The notes under the pieces were generated by a model that saw only the letters and a program-made list of their open reading frames with translations, searched no databases and was not told the origin of the DNA. Shown piece after piece: positions 10,311 to 21,171 of a stretch of DNA of 64,000 nucleotides; within the stretch, counting starts at the first letter, position 1; each line of letters starts with the position of its first letter. The DNA is from Coenobita brevimanus (Eukaryota > Arthropoda > Malacostraca > Decapoda > Coenobitidae), in assembly GCA_032717465.1 (NCBI GenBank), contig CM064669.1, positions 41,823,713 to 41,887,712 on the forward strand, written 5' to 3'. The translations under genes and the position numbers were made by a program.

Positions 10311-10414
10311 CCAGACGATTTTAATTCAACTGTGGATTGATCTTTAGCTGTGAATGGGATAATGGAGGCTATATTAATCCCTCCAGTTAGAAATCTGAGT
10401 AAAACCATCAGATG
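10311..10414. mobile_element. Foldback repeat (palindromic MITE-like), complete copy
   Basis: The left end is ccagacgattttaattcaac at 10311. The right end is ctgagtaaaaccatcagatgg, its inverted counterpart, ending at 10414. The centre contains the family phrase 'ggctatattaatccctcca'. It is about 104 bp and non-coding. Confidence 0.65.
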
Positions 10415-10577
10415 GTAGCAAAATTACCATACAAGTAATGTCACTGGACTTACTGCATTTTCTCGACTTAGAATTTATTCCGGCTAATGCCAGCAGATTC
10501 TATGTACAGTAGATTAAAGATAACTCCATCAGCAAAAAATGGGTACAGACTATTTCGATTAGCCTCAGTAAATATGG

Positions 10578-10578
10578 T

Positions 10579-10626
<48 letters not shown>

Positions 10627-10747
10627 AATTTATTCATGCAACCTTATTGAGCTTAAGGAGACGTTAAGAACTGGGGGAGCTACATCCGGCCTTCATTAAC
10701 CACGTCAGTGTGAGAGATAATCATAAGCTGAATAAAAGCGTCTGATA

Positions 10748-10811
<64 letters not shown>

Positions 10812-11050
10812 CTGTCTATCTATCTGTATATATCTATCTATCTATCTATCTATCTTTATATATCTACATATATATTTCTATCTGTCTATCAATCTATCTA
10901 TCTATCTATCTATCTATAGCTACGTGGCACTGAACTAAAAGTGTCAAGATTTAACTTTGTCAGTGCGATTATTATTATTATTGCTATTATTATTATTATT
11001 ATTATTATTTAATTAATTAATTTATTTATTTATTTATTATTTTATTTTTA
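10578..11050. repeat. Microsatellite cluster with a foldback right half
   Basis: (GT)n at 10578-10624, then a foldback right half at about 10655-10745 ('ccttcattaaccac', 'agctgaataaaagcgtctg'). (TA)n follows at 10748-10811, (TATC)n and variants to 10918, and (TTA)n/(TTTA)n at 10966-11045. Confidence 0.9.
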
Positions 11051-11660
11051 TTTCCATCTCCTAACAATTTTACTAAGTTTAGGGAACACTTCATCGTGAA
11101 ACAGTCGGTGACACCTGTCCCCAAGTTTGCCAGGCTGAGTGAAGGACAGTAAATCTGTAATGAAGGAACTGACATTTAGTTCGGGACCCTGCTACACTAC
11201 TTTCTAACTTTGATTTTTCCGGGATGATTACTTTTTTTTTTTTTTTTAACTCAGACCTAACTTTACCTATCCTAACCTAACTGACTATCAAACTGACCTA
11301 ACCTGTTACTAACAAAACAAACCTAACCTAACCTAGACTCTCCTGTAAAAGAAAAGGTCCAAAAATGGTATACAGAACTGCAGTCAGCGTTTGGGGCTCA
11401 AGAAGTCGGTGTTCAATTGCAAGTAACACCAGACGAAATTACTCAGCGCCAAGATACGTAATGCAGCAAAAGACTTAACAATAGCATTAAGAAAAGGGCT
11501 ATATTCAGCGCCTGCCTAACAAACAGTGCAACATCCAGGCAACATAAATCCAAGGGCAGTTCAGTGCTTGAGAAAACAGTATAATCCAGTGACATCCTTA
11601 TAATCGTTTGTTTTCGCTTGATGTAGTAGGCCACTCCCCAGCATGAATTCGTCGTTTAAA
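11051..11660. other. Intergenic with short (CCTAA)n-like runs
   Basis: 'cctaacctaac' at about 11269 and 'cctaacctaacctag' near 11319-11336 are short runs of the arthropod telomere word (CCTAA, reverse TTAGG). Two or three units only, so they may be chance or an old interstitial telomere scar. Otherwise no feature recognised. Confidence 0.4.
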
Positions 11661-12150
11661 GTTATGAGGTAGGGTTGTGCAACTTTAATTACTATACTCG
11701 TTTTTACTCTAACTTGGCCCAGATTTTCAACCTTTAGCAGATTATTTCGTATAGCTCAGTCGCAGAAAAAAAAAAAAAAATATCTGTATCCTTACCACAG
11801 CACTTCTTCGAGACTGGCACCATATTCTAGTATTTTTCTGTAGTTACATCAGCGCTCAAGATGGAGAGGTGGTAATTTTAGGAAAAGGTAGAATAGAAGG
11901 GGTATAGTCAAAGCGACCCTCCAATCGTGCTACACTTGGCCTTAAACTGACCTGACGAGAGTCAGTGATATTTTTTTAGGTCCAATAGGTTAGCTAGGTC
12001 AACAGCCATAACAGTTAAATTAATCTTTTATCAAACTGCGGTCAGTCTGTAACAACCTCAACTCAGCACAGCCCGTAATACTTCAAGGTGTAAAGTGGGA
12101 GTGTTTTCATTCCTGAAGTGATTTACGATAAGGTATAGTCAGGTACCGTA
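11660..12150. repeat. Long-period repeat, unit 1
   Basis: The module order is 'ttggcccagattttc' (11713), poly-A, 'caccatattctagta', 'taattttagg', a 'gtagaatag' segment, 'ctgcggtcagtctgtaac' (12035) and 'tttacgataag'. The same order appears at 12203-12600 and 13657-14030. Non-coding. Confidence 0.6.
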
Positions 12151-12194
12151 ATATCAAATGATCGCAAGCAGCTGCAATACCTTATTGTATTTCT

Positions 12195-12600
12195 TTCACC
12201 TTGGCCCAGATCTTCGTCCAACTGCAGCTTATTTCAGTGGCAGAGACACATAACACAGCTGCTCTACATTTTTTTCCATAACACTCCGTCTTGACTAGTA
12301 TCATATTCTTGTGTAAACCTTTTATTACAAAGCAGCATTGGCAGTTTTAGGCCAGTTTTGAGTAAAGAGGGTATAGTATAATCTGAAGACAGTGCATTAC
12401 TCAACACTGTAATCCAAGGAACAACAATATGTACAAGAACAGCAATTATACCTATATTAAACAGCGGTCACGCCCTTTAACATCGTCAGCCATATACCCC
12501 TCATAAGGCCTCAAGAGCCACCATTACTGACGCATGCAGTTTTGAAGTGGAAGTGTTGGCTGCATTTCTACGATGGCTTACGATAAACTGAAGTACAGTG
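12195..12600. repeat. Long-period repeat, unit 2
   Basis: 'ttggcccagatcttcg' at 12202, 'agtatcatattcttgtg', 'ggcagttttaggcc', 'cagcggtcacgcc' (12463), 'aggcctcaagagccaccatt' and 'ttacgataaactg'. The second half resembles 13891-14010 closely. It leads directly into the 31-bp minisatellite. Confidence 0.6.
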
Positions 12601-12604
12601 CCCC

Positions 12605-12960
12605 GCTCTGAACTGAGCAGTACCCCGAGATATAGTCCACCAGCATTCCAGTACTCAAGCATACAGTCTACCAGCAGTGCAATACCCGAGCGTATAGTCC
12701 ATTAGCAGTGCAATACCCGAGCGTATAGTCCATTAGCAGTGCAATACCCGAGCATATAGTCCATCAGCAGTGCAACAGCCGAGCATGTAGCCCACCAGTA
12801 ATACAATACCAAAGCATATACTCAAATTCCAGCGATGTAATACCCAACCAATCCAGTCCAGCGATGCAGTACCTGAACAGTATATTCCAGCACAGCAATA
12901 CCTAAACAATATATTCCAGCAGTTCAATACCTGAGCAACATAATCCACCAGCTGTGATGA
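12605..12960. repeat. 31-bp minisatellite
   Basis: Clean units of 31 bp (core CAGTGCAATACCCGAGC, then gtatagtccatta) begin at 12675, 12706 and 12737, with decayed copies on both sides. The minus-strand frames over this array are repeat by-products. Confidence 0.9.
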
Positions 12961-14030
12961 CTGATCCATTGAAAATGATAATATCCAGAGCAACAACAAC
13001 ATTTACGTATTTTAAAAAGCGGTCCGTTTCAACCTCGTAAGACATCGTGTTGATTTCTCTGTTGAGATGCTGTTCGAAAAGTTGATATACGGTAACAAAG
13101 TATATCAGATTATCGTAATCCATCGCAGTACTCGAGCAATATGATCTACACACAGCGCAGTGTCCACGCAATGCAATACTTCAGCCAGCATTAGAACCCA
13201 ACAAAAGCCATATCCACAAGGCCAACACTTACGCGTATATAAAACACTAGTCGGTTTCATTAACAACGCCAGCCTGACACTACCCTGTGAGAGCCACCAT
13301 AACCGACGCGTGCTGCAGGTTTTTAAAGTGCGTGTGTTGGTTTCTCCTTGGCGATGCTTTGTGTTGATATGATGTCCTCCTCATAGGAAGAGCAGTAGCA
13401 AAGCGAAATAATCCACGAGTAATGCAGTTCAGAAGTAATACAATCCAACGTCAGTAGTACAGCGAGAACAGCAATTTAGTTTAGTACAATGACGTCGTAT
13501 GTTGGTTTATTCTCGCTAACTTCAGACAATTTTCCTCGCTATAAGAAATACCTTGTTGTGAAGGTGTTGGAGAAGGATATAGCTAATTAACACACTCCGA
13601 TTTGAAAAGTGTACCGTTTTCTGAGGTAAACTTTATTTTTTTACCCAAACTTATCCCAGATTTTCGTCGTTTTGCAGCCTATTTCACGTAGCTCTTTGGC
13701 AAAAAAAGGCAACATTGGCAACATTTTTTTTTTTCCATAGCACTTGACTAGCATCATTTTCTGGTCTTGTTATTGTTACAACTCAGGACTCAGGATGGTG
13801 AATGGCAACTATAGGTCTAGTTAGAGTAAAACCAATAGAGCAGGAAAATATATATATATGTGACGGGTATAAACTTAACTTTAACTGCGGTCACTGTCTG
13901 TAATAGCCTCACCCTGACACCACTCGTAAGGCCTCAAGAACCACCATTACTGACACGTGTTGCAGAGGCTGAAGTAGAATTGTTGGGCACTCTTCTGTGA
14001 TGGCTTACGATGGCCTGAAATCCTGGCTGC
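12961..14030. repeat. Long-period repeat, partial unit and unit 3
   Basis: Partial modules appear at 13015-13090 ('agcggtccgtttcaacctcg') and 13235-13375 ('gagagccaccataaccgacg'). A fuller unit runs 13640-14030: 'ttatcccagattttcg', 'agcatcattttctgg', 'gttagagtaaa', 'tgcggtcactgtctgtaat', 'aggcctcaagaaccaccatt', 'gatggcttacgatgg'. A short (TA)n lies at 13850-13858. Confidence 0.55.
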
Positions 14031-14039
14031 ATCAAAAGC

Positions 14040-14480
14040 AGCGCAATATCTTAGCAATACAGCCTACAAACAATGCATTGACCAGTGAATGATAAACAGA
14101 AACATTGCAGTATCAAAGCCATATTATCCTTAAACAGTCCAATACCCAAGGTCTTATATGTAGAAGCAAAACATTATCCAAGCCACATTATCCATTAGCT
14201 GTTACGTTGAAACAAAGGATTATCTGAGCCATATTGTCCATAAGCAGCGTAATACCCAAGCCATATAATTCCACAGACAATTTAGTATCTAAACAGTATA
14301 CAAAACATAAAACTCTTTCAATATGGACTCCAATCAGTATGATACACAAGCAGTGCAAAGCTCAGCCAGTACCTTCCAGAAACAGTATAATGCCCAAACA
14401 GTACAATACACTGCTAGTGCCCATCTCCTTGTAGAAGCAGTGCAGTACACATATAATACACACATAATGCTATACAGCAC
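14040..14480. repeat. Degenerate minisatellite related to the 31-bp array
   Basis: Irregular repetition of 'agca(g/a)t(g)caataccca(a)gc' words follows long-period unit 3, as the 31-bp array follows unit 2. The unit is no longer regular. Confidence 0.5.
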
Positions 14481-15173
14481 TATACAAGTGAAAAGAGAAA
14501 CAACATGCAGCACACATAACGATGTAACGATGCGGTGGGTTTACCTTATGTACCATAGTCAGTACAACAGTCACAATGTAAATCACATGTAGTACAGCAA
14601 CCAAACAATACGATACACACGTGCTCAGTTCAATCTTTCATTATGGGGACATCATTTTCTTTCTATCACGCTACCCCCAGTAATATAGGGTGGACCCAGA
14701 AAATATGGCAAATTTTGAGTTGCTGCCTTTAGATCATTCCGCTGAAATGACTGTTAAAGACGGAAAGTTTTGTATAAGGTCAGCATTAATCTAAAGTATC
14801 AGTATTCAGTGCAAGAGTGGGTCATTGCTGTTGAGGCCTACATTTCGACCAGTTCAGTGGTCATCACCCAGTGACAAAGTAAGGAGTATTTTCCTAGGAC
14901 GAAATTATCCTAGCAAGCTACCAATTAGACGTCTCATAAATGAGTTCTGGGAATGAGGCAGGGCTTGAAATCGAAATATAGGTCACATCGGCCGCCTATG
15001 TTAGGCTAGATCACCCAATAAAATCGAAACCTTGAGATAATGTCTTGAAGAGTCTCCATGGAAATCGAGGTGCCAGTCACAGAAGGCGAACATCCCAGGG
15101 ACCTCATCGGAGGATATTGCACCAGGATCTACGCTTGTTCCTATATAAAGTACAAAGTGATGGAAAGAAGACT

Positions 15174-15176
<3 letters not shown>
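14481..15176. other. Intergenic, no feature recognised
   Basis: Mixed AT-rich sequence. Short frames entering the poly-T at 15177 show no known motif. Confidence 0.4.

Positions 15177-15223
<47 letters not shown>
15177..15223. repeat. Poly-T tract of about 47 bp
   Basis: An unbroken T run abuts the 5' side of the 5S-derived element. It may be a reverse-oriented A-tail of another retroposed sequence or slippage at the insertion point. Confidence 0.97.
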
Positions 15224-15224
<1 letters not shown>

Positions 15225-15225
15225 T

Positions 15226-15414
15226 CAGAACATCACGTTGGGTCTGGTTAGTACTTGGATGGGTGACCGCCTGGGAACACCAGATGCTGTTGGCATCCCT
15301 ACGTGTCAAGTGGGGTTGGTGGAGGATTAGTGCACCTCCCTGTAAAACAATTAACTCTAAGCCCTTGGCCACCCCGGTTGGGATACATGGCGTCTGGCAA
15401 TGAATGAATGAATG
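15226..15414 (+). mobile_element. 5S-rRNA-derived SINE-like element with LINE-type tail
   Basis: Positions 15231-15295 closely match the 3' half of animal 5S rRNA. GGTTAGTACTTGGATGGG (15245-15262) continues into gaccgcctgggaacacc and gctgttggca, covering the internal control region C-box of a 5S gene (about 15252-15271). The 5' half of 5S is missing, so it is a derivative and not a gene. After a unique middle of about 70 bp comes a tail (15367-15400) beginning GGCCACCCCG and ending GGCGTCTGGCAA. It is nearly the same as the 3' end of the RTE-like LINE at 39566-39598, and is followed by (TGAA)n (15401-15414). The architecture (5S head, body, LINE-like tail, simple repeat) is that of the SINE3/5S class. 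No clear target duplication is seen. A whole-element origin is inferred from one copy. Confidence 0.75.
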
Positions 15415-16379
15415 ACATCAGTCATAAGACGGAAAATTTCCAGACTCCTAGGACGTAATGGTTTCCAGTGATGAGCCTCACTTTCATGTAAATAGACACG
15501 TGAGTAAACAAATTATACTAGTCTGCGCTCCTCATCAACCTCATGAACAACAGACACCGTCAGTCAGTGTCGATAAAGTCCCTGTTTGATGTGTTAATGG
15601 CCGTCATGGAATAATCGGATCACACTGGCTTTAAGGTGAACATTGTATACCACAAACGGCCAGCATTGAGTGATACAGTTCTCTTATGCGAAAGAAATTC
15701 ATTCCAGCATCGAGGAGGAAACGAGGATTGGACATGAATACTCCAATTTATCAGTAGGTTTGAGCAACAACTCACTACTCCAGGAGAACCTTAAAGTACA
15801 GTATCTATGTCGCTGTTTCCCAGGGGACAGACACAATTTGTGTCGCGCAGAAACCCCGTGGCCATCACATTCTCCTGTTTTGCATCGCCTGACTAATTTT
15901 TATGGAGCTGTTTGAAAAACAGCTTCTATAGACAATGTTCAAACAGTAAAATCGCTGAAGGAAAATAAAAGTAGCAGGGAAATCAAGAACATACCTGCTG
16001 AAATGTTAGGAAGGGTCATCACCAACTGAGTGTTCACGTCGTAGCAGCGATTCAACGGCGGGGAGCCTAGATTTATATATACTGTTAAAAAATACTGATC
16101 TGATTGAAAGGAAACTGCACTTCACATTTGTTCATGCATATGCAATACTTCATGGGTAGATAATTAGGAAAATTTTTCACACAGTAAAATGACGGTCAGT
16201 CGAAACGGGCAGCATTAAATTGGACTACTTATAGTCAGCTTAGGAGAGACTTTTCAGGCTGAGGGGGATTAGCTGTAGCCTTAGCCCACTCAACTCTAGA
16301 AATTCTTGCTAAATAGGTGTTATCTTGGATAGAACATAAAAAAGACGACGTCGTGCTTAAGCATTAACGAAATCACCAA
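15415..16379. other. Intergenic, no feature recognised
   Basis: No long reading frame and no clear repeat apart from scattered AT-rich words. The 81-residue frame at 15670-15915 has no recognisable motif. Confidence 0.4.
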
Positions 16380-17410
16380 GAAAAATGTTACTGCAGTACC
16401 CAAGCAGCTTAATGTCCATCCATTTCAACTTAAAAAACAATGCAGTATCCAAATAACAGAGCATCCACTGAGTGTAGTACACAAGCAGTGCAACAGACAG
16501 GTAATGCAGTACATCCAGACAGAATAATACCCAGGTATTGAAGATACCAAGCAGTTTAATACTCAGGCTACCGATATGTAATCAAAAGCAATACAGTACC
16601 CAAGCATTGCAGTCGGAAGCAGTACAGTACCCAAATAAATTAATACCAAAGCTACGGTGTCAAGAGCGTTGTAATAGCCCAGAAATTTAATACCCAAGCA
16701 ATGCTGCAACAAACAATGTATTACCCAAACGGTGCAGTCCAAAGACAATGCAATACACAACAAATAATTATATTACCCAAGCACTGCAGTCCAAGTATAG
16801 TGCACTGCCCAGTCAGTTGATACCCAGTAACTGTAATTCAGTCGTAGCTAAAAACCAGAGCAATTTGATATCGAAGCATTGTAATAAAATGCAATACAGC
16901 AGTTAAACAATGCAATCTAAATACAGTTGTGCTTAACCATAGGCTGTCTGGCTAAGCAGACCCGTCGACAACAGGTAGGCAACTGCTTCTTTGGGGCCGT
17001 CCTACAGGTACGGTACATAACACACCCCATTTACGGGTCTGGCCCCCCTTTCTAGTAGATAGCGCCTCGCCAGGGTCGGACCAGAATCCTTCCCATGGCG
17101 AGGTGCAAGGAGATAAGGTTTGGCTTCCGGGTGAGGTGCACAGCGCCACCACGGTTAGGTTCCTCGTTAGAAGAGTGATGGGCTACAAAAGCCTAGAAAT
17201 ACAAAGCAGTGCAATATCCCAAGCAGTTTAATATCGAGAAAGTGCAATCAGTGGAAATCACAATCCCACAGTCAGTGCAAACAAAGTAATATAATACCTC
17301 AAACAATTCAGTGTGCAAGCACTGCAATCAAAAGGAGTGCATTATCCCAAGTATTTTAATATCAAATCAATTTAACATCAAAGCACAACAGTCAAAAGCA
17401 ACGCAGCACT
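16380..17410. repeat. Degenerate 'agcagtgcaataccca' minisatellite, interrupted by a GC-rich island
   Basis: Words of the type 'caatacccaagcagt' recur irregularly at 16380-16920 and again at 17195-17410. They belong to the same decayed array as 14040-14480. The interruption at 16940-17160 is different in composition. Confidence 0.55.
16940..17160. other. GC-rich island of unknown nature
   Basis: About 220 bp of much higher GC than its neighbours, inserted in the decayed minisatellite. On the minus strand a 66-residue frame (16952-17152) spans it with no recognised family. On the plus strand TGGCTAAGCAG (about 16951) resembles a Pol III A box, but no good B box follows. It may be a small retroposed element. 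Confidence 0.4.
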
Positions 17411-17439
17411 TAAATTACATGGATCAAACTACTTCTTCA

Positions 17440-17690
17440 TGCTGACCACCTGTTTGCTTTGCCAGCCTGTTTGTTGCCTGCTTCCCTGCCTGTGTCTGTC
17501 TACCTGCTTGTGCCTGCTTGCTTGACTCCCAGCGCGCCGTGTGCCTGCTTACCTGTGCCTGTTTGTCTGTATGTTTGTGTCTACTGGCCTGCCTGCCCCT
17601 GTCTGTCCACTTGCCTGCCTGTGTGCCTGATTGCCTGCCTGTGTCTGCCTGCATGTGCCTGTCTGATTGCCATCCTCCCTCCTTGCTCGG
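17440..17690. repeat. (TGCC/TGTC)n degenerate simple repeat
   Basis: Plus strand is dominated by tgcctg, tgtctg and tgcttg words. The frames read across it in both directions are low complexity. Confidence 0.75.
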
Positions 17691-17699
17691 TTGCTTGCG

Positions 17700-18485
17700 A
17701 CTGTGCCGGGCTGGGGGTAATGGTGACCTGCTTGTGGCTCCTCATCATCACAACTGCTGAACTTGGCCCATTACTGTCGCACCACCGGACCCCACCATCC
17801 CCACTTCATCAACACACAACTGCTACCCACATACCTACACCCACACTTACACCTGCACCAACACTTACATTCACACTCACAAATGTACCTGCTACCCACA
17901 CACCTACACCCACACTTACTCCTGCACCAACACTTACATTCACACTCGCAAATGTACCAACTCCTGCACCCACGCTTATATCTGTACTTGCACTACACCT
18001 ACACCCACACTTACTCCTGCACCAATACTTACATTCGCACTCACAAATGTACCAACTCCCACGCTTGTATCTGTACTTGCACTACATCTACATCCACACG
18101 CACACCGACACCCACACATACGTCTACACCCACACTTATATTCACATCCACAGCTGTACTTACTTGCACACCCACGGTCTTATCTATACCAACATTCACA
18201 CTGACACCTGCATCCACGCTTACACCCACTGCCGCACTTACATCTAAACATAGGCTGCAGTCACTGTTCCTACACCTACACTCACACTAATTAATGCCGC
18301 ACATGTGGACCCCACCATCCCCACTTCATTAACACATGACCTTTCAACACACCTACGCCCACACTCACCCTTCTGCCTACACCCCCACACACTTTCATAC
18401 ATCCACACTTGCACGTGCAGCCATTCCTACACCCTCTAACATATCTACACCCAGACCCACACTCTCACCCAATTCTACACTCATG
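17700..18485. repeat. AC-rich minisatellite with higher-order copies
   Basis: Built of 'cacacccacacttac' words. Higher-order units beginning 'acctacacccacacttac' start near 17830, 17903 and 17997 and share 'cctgcaccaacacttacatt', 'aaatgtacc' and, in the last two, 'tatctgtacttgcac'. The 262- and 175-residue frames here are translations of this array, not genes. Confidence 0.85.
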
Positions 18486-18489
18486 CTTT

Positions 18490-18891
18490 TACGTTTCGTT
18501 TTCGTTTCGTTTCGTTTTTTTAAAGGCTCCATCATGTTTAAATGCGTCGGCCTTAGTCACCTAATGGCATGGTGGCTCTCCATGCTGCTCTATCTCTGGC
18601 AGCTTCCCTATTCAGTCCCTTATCCCTGAGGCCACACTCAATGACCTCGTCCCAGGTCTCTTTCGGTGTACCTCTCGCAACCCTTCCCCTAACGTTAACG
18701 CTTCTCACTTTCTGCACCCAATTATCATCCCCCATCCCCATCACATTCCCAGACCATCTCAATCTGCCTTTCCTCCTCACAACAACAATACATTCCAGTC
18801 CCATCCTACGTCTCGACTCTTCCATCGTAAACCTAGCCCCACCAGGCATGGCACTCAAGGACGCACTGCACATCGACCAGATCATTGTCAT
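18490..18891 (-). pseudogene. C-terminal fragment of RTE-like LINE reverse transcriptase with 3' tail
   Basis: The minus-strand frame 18553-18891 contains RRKGRLRWSGNVMGMGDD, then GTPKETWDEVIECGLRDKGL and DRAAWRA. This is the conserved segment after the polymerase domain of many animal LINEs, in which the family form has a His at the WSGNV site. No catalytic core is present: the copy is 5'-truncated. Its 3' end (left side on the plus strand) finishes in a GAAAC-type simple repeat (18494-18525 on the plus strand as cgttt units). It is inserted into the AC-rich minisatellite. Confidence 0.8.
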
Positions 18892-19109
18892 TCTGTACGT
18901 TTGAGACTGTACAATCTAAGACACAACAATCTTCCCAAAGTTGGACGAATATATAACGGAAAAATCAAACTATTTGAAACACACACTGCTAAAGGTAGGG
19001 TTTTGATTGTATTTTGCCAGGTGTAAACTTTCTTTAGACGGAACTTGGAAGATAATTGTGTGTTAGATTGTACACACCTGCAAATAAAATCACACCTTAT
19101 ACTGTTGCA
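18892..19109. other. Spacer between LINE fragment and minisatellite
   Basis: AT-rich, non-coding, no repeat recognised. Confidence 0.4.
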
Positions 19110-20087
19110 CACCAAGCCCCCACTACTCACACTTCATCAACACACAGCTGCTCTCACCACACACCTGCACCCACACCCATACTACACTAGCCGACACCTG
19201 CTTTCACGTCTACATCCCCTTCCAGTTTCACCCTCACCCACACCCACTCCTGTACTCAGTACTCACACTTACATATAAACCCATACTTACGCTCATGTTG
19301 ACCCCATTGCCTACACCCTCACACAGTCTTACACCCACGGTTTTACGTATACCCACACCAGCAGCTACACCTACACTATCTTCTACACCAACAGCAACGC
19401 CTACACCCAATATCACACTCATACTCACTTCTTTTGTACCCCTGAACTCCACCATCCTCAATTCATTAACACATCTGCTCCCCACAAAATCACAACAACA
19501 CCCACATTTACACGTACACTTAAACTAACAACGTCATTGATATATCTCCCCATTTATGCACCTCTACACAATAATCCGTACTCACTTGCATACCCACTAC
19601 AATACCCACACCTACAACAAACGAGTTTCTACAATGCCTTGCTCCCACCATCCCCACGTCATCAACACAAAACTGCTGCCAACAGACTTACACCTTCACC
19701 CACACATATACGTAGACCTGCACATTAAAGCCCACAATTACACCATCCACACGCACAAGTACACCATCCACACCCACATTTAAACCACCCACACCCACAC
19801 GTACACCGCCCACACCCACAATTACACCACCCACACCTTCACCTGTACGTTGTGTCCTATGTTTACATCTACACTTTTACTTACACCTCCATTCACACTT
19901 TTTACGGTCTCACTCCCGGCCTCCACCATCCCTACTTTATTAACGCAGTTTTTTTTCCCCACGCACCTACACTCACACACAAAGCATAAAACCATTCCTA
20001 CACCTACGTGGACATCACTTTTCACTAACACCTCCACCAACACCCATATTTACACCGTGCCTTCTTTACCCTTCTTTGCCCTTCCCC
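19110..20087. repeat. AC-rich minisatellite, continuation
   Basis: The same 'cacccacacttac' words as 17800-18485, most regular at 19690-19850 ('acacccacacgtacacc'). Frames across it are by-products. Confidence 0.85.
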
Positions 20088-20675
20088 CCTCCTCGAGCAC
20101 TGCTGTTGACTTTATGTAGGGGTTTTATTCAAACCCTGTGTGTCGAATGCAAGTCCGATGTGTGGGGAGGCTTCCCACATACAGCTCTTCTCAACAGCGT
20201 GGAGTGAAAGGCTTTTCATCTCATTAACTCTCCTCCTCTTATTGGCTCCTTTCAACCTCTCTTTGCCGCACTGCTGCATCGTTCTCTCTTTTTTACCTTT
20301 AGTTCAGTGGTCATTGTACTTCTGAACTGCCTGCTTGCAGTCTTCCTCCATTATGGTGGGCGCGTAATACCCGTCTGGCAGCAAAGTCTCATTCCTTTTC
20401 TGTCCAACTTTCTGATGCAGGAGTTAACCGGTACTCTCAGTCCTTCATGTATGCAACAGGTCAACTGTGGAACTGTCCTCTGTCTGTATTTACTCCTGCC
20501 TAATGACCTCCAGTCTTTTAAATGCAGTGTGTTCAGGCTTCTCGAAGGTAACAAATTTTGAAATGGTTTTTTGTTGCTTTTGTCTTGGAGGGAACAATCC
20601 TGCGGTCAGGCCGTTGTTCCTTCATCCTTGCTTTAAAAAAAAAATAAAATAGAATAAAAAAAAATAAAAAAAAAA
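20088..20675 (+). mobile_element. 5'-truncated CR1/Jockey-like LINE, 3' end only
   Basis: Aligns through its length with 51035-51595: 'tgttgactttat', 'ggggaggcttcc.acatac', 'cctcctcttattggctccttt', 'caacaggtcaactgtggaact', 'ttccttcatcct'. The end is A-rich (20635-20675). It begins inside the last part of the reverse transcriptase and includes no polymerase motif. The array resumes on the far side, so the element inserted into the minisatellite. Confidence 0.85.
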
Positions 20676-20915
20676 CATTCTTACACCTTTACCCACGACC
20701 ACGCTTTTATACCAGCACCCACACACACTTCTTACTCTCACTTCGTACATACAGTGTCATCCACATTTCCACAGATAATCTAAATTTACTCCTACACCCA
20801 CAGCTAACCCTCCCACATGCTCTCATCAACATTCATCCACACTGTGTACATTTCTCGTCCACATCTTGAGGTATATACACACTCTCACCACATCCACACT
20901 TGCCTTGGTTTGCCA
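20676..20915. repeat. AC-rich minisatellite, last segment
   Basis: 'cattcttacacctttaccc', 'cctacacccacagc' and 'catccacact' words continue the array on the right of the LINE insertion. Confidence 0.7.
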
Positions 20916-21170
20916 ACTGCCTGAATCCCGCCTCTCCACTCCACTCTGCTCTGTTAGCTCGGGACGTAGTGCATCAAACCTCGTCATATTTACGGATAAA
21001 TTCTCTTCCCTGGAGGAAATAAGAGGTAAACCAGAAGAGTTGAAGAGATAGAGGGGAGGGGTAAATGAGGCAGAATTTTATTGCGTGAAAAAGGATCGGT
21101 CCTGAATAGGAACAGAAATGTATTGAAGGACATAATGGGGATATATTTACTTATTTTTCCTTTTAATCAA
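20916..21170. other. Intergenic, no feature recognised
   Basis: Short AT-rich stretch without repeats or coding signals that I can name. Confidence 0.4.
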
Positions 21171-21171
21171 A

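Noticed and set aside
15226..15414. Functional 5S rRNA gene
   Set aside because: The 5' half of 5S is absent and unrelated body and tail follow.
17459..18247. 262-residue plus-strand frame
   Set aside because: Low-complexity translation of TGCC and AC-rich tandem repeats.
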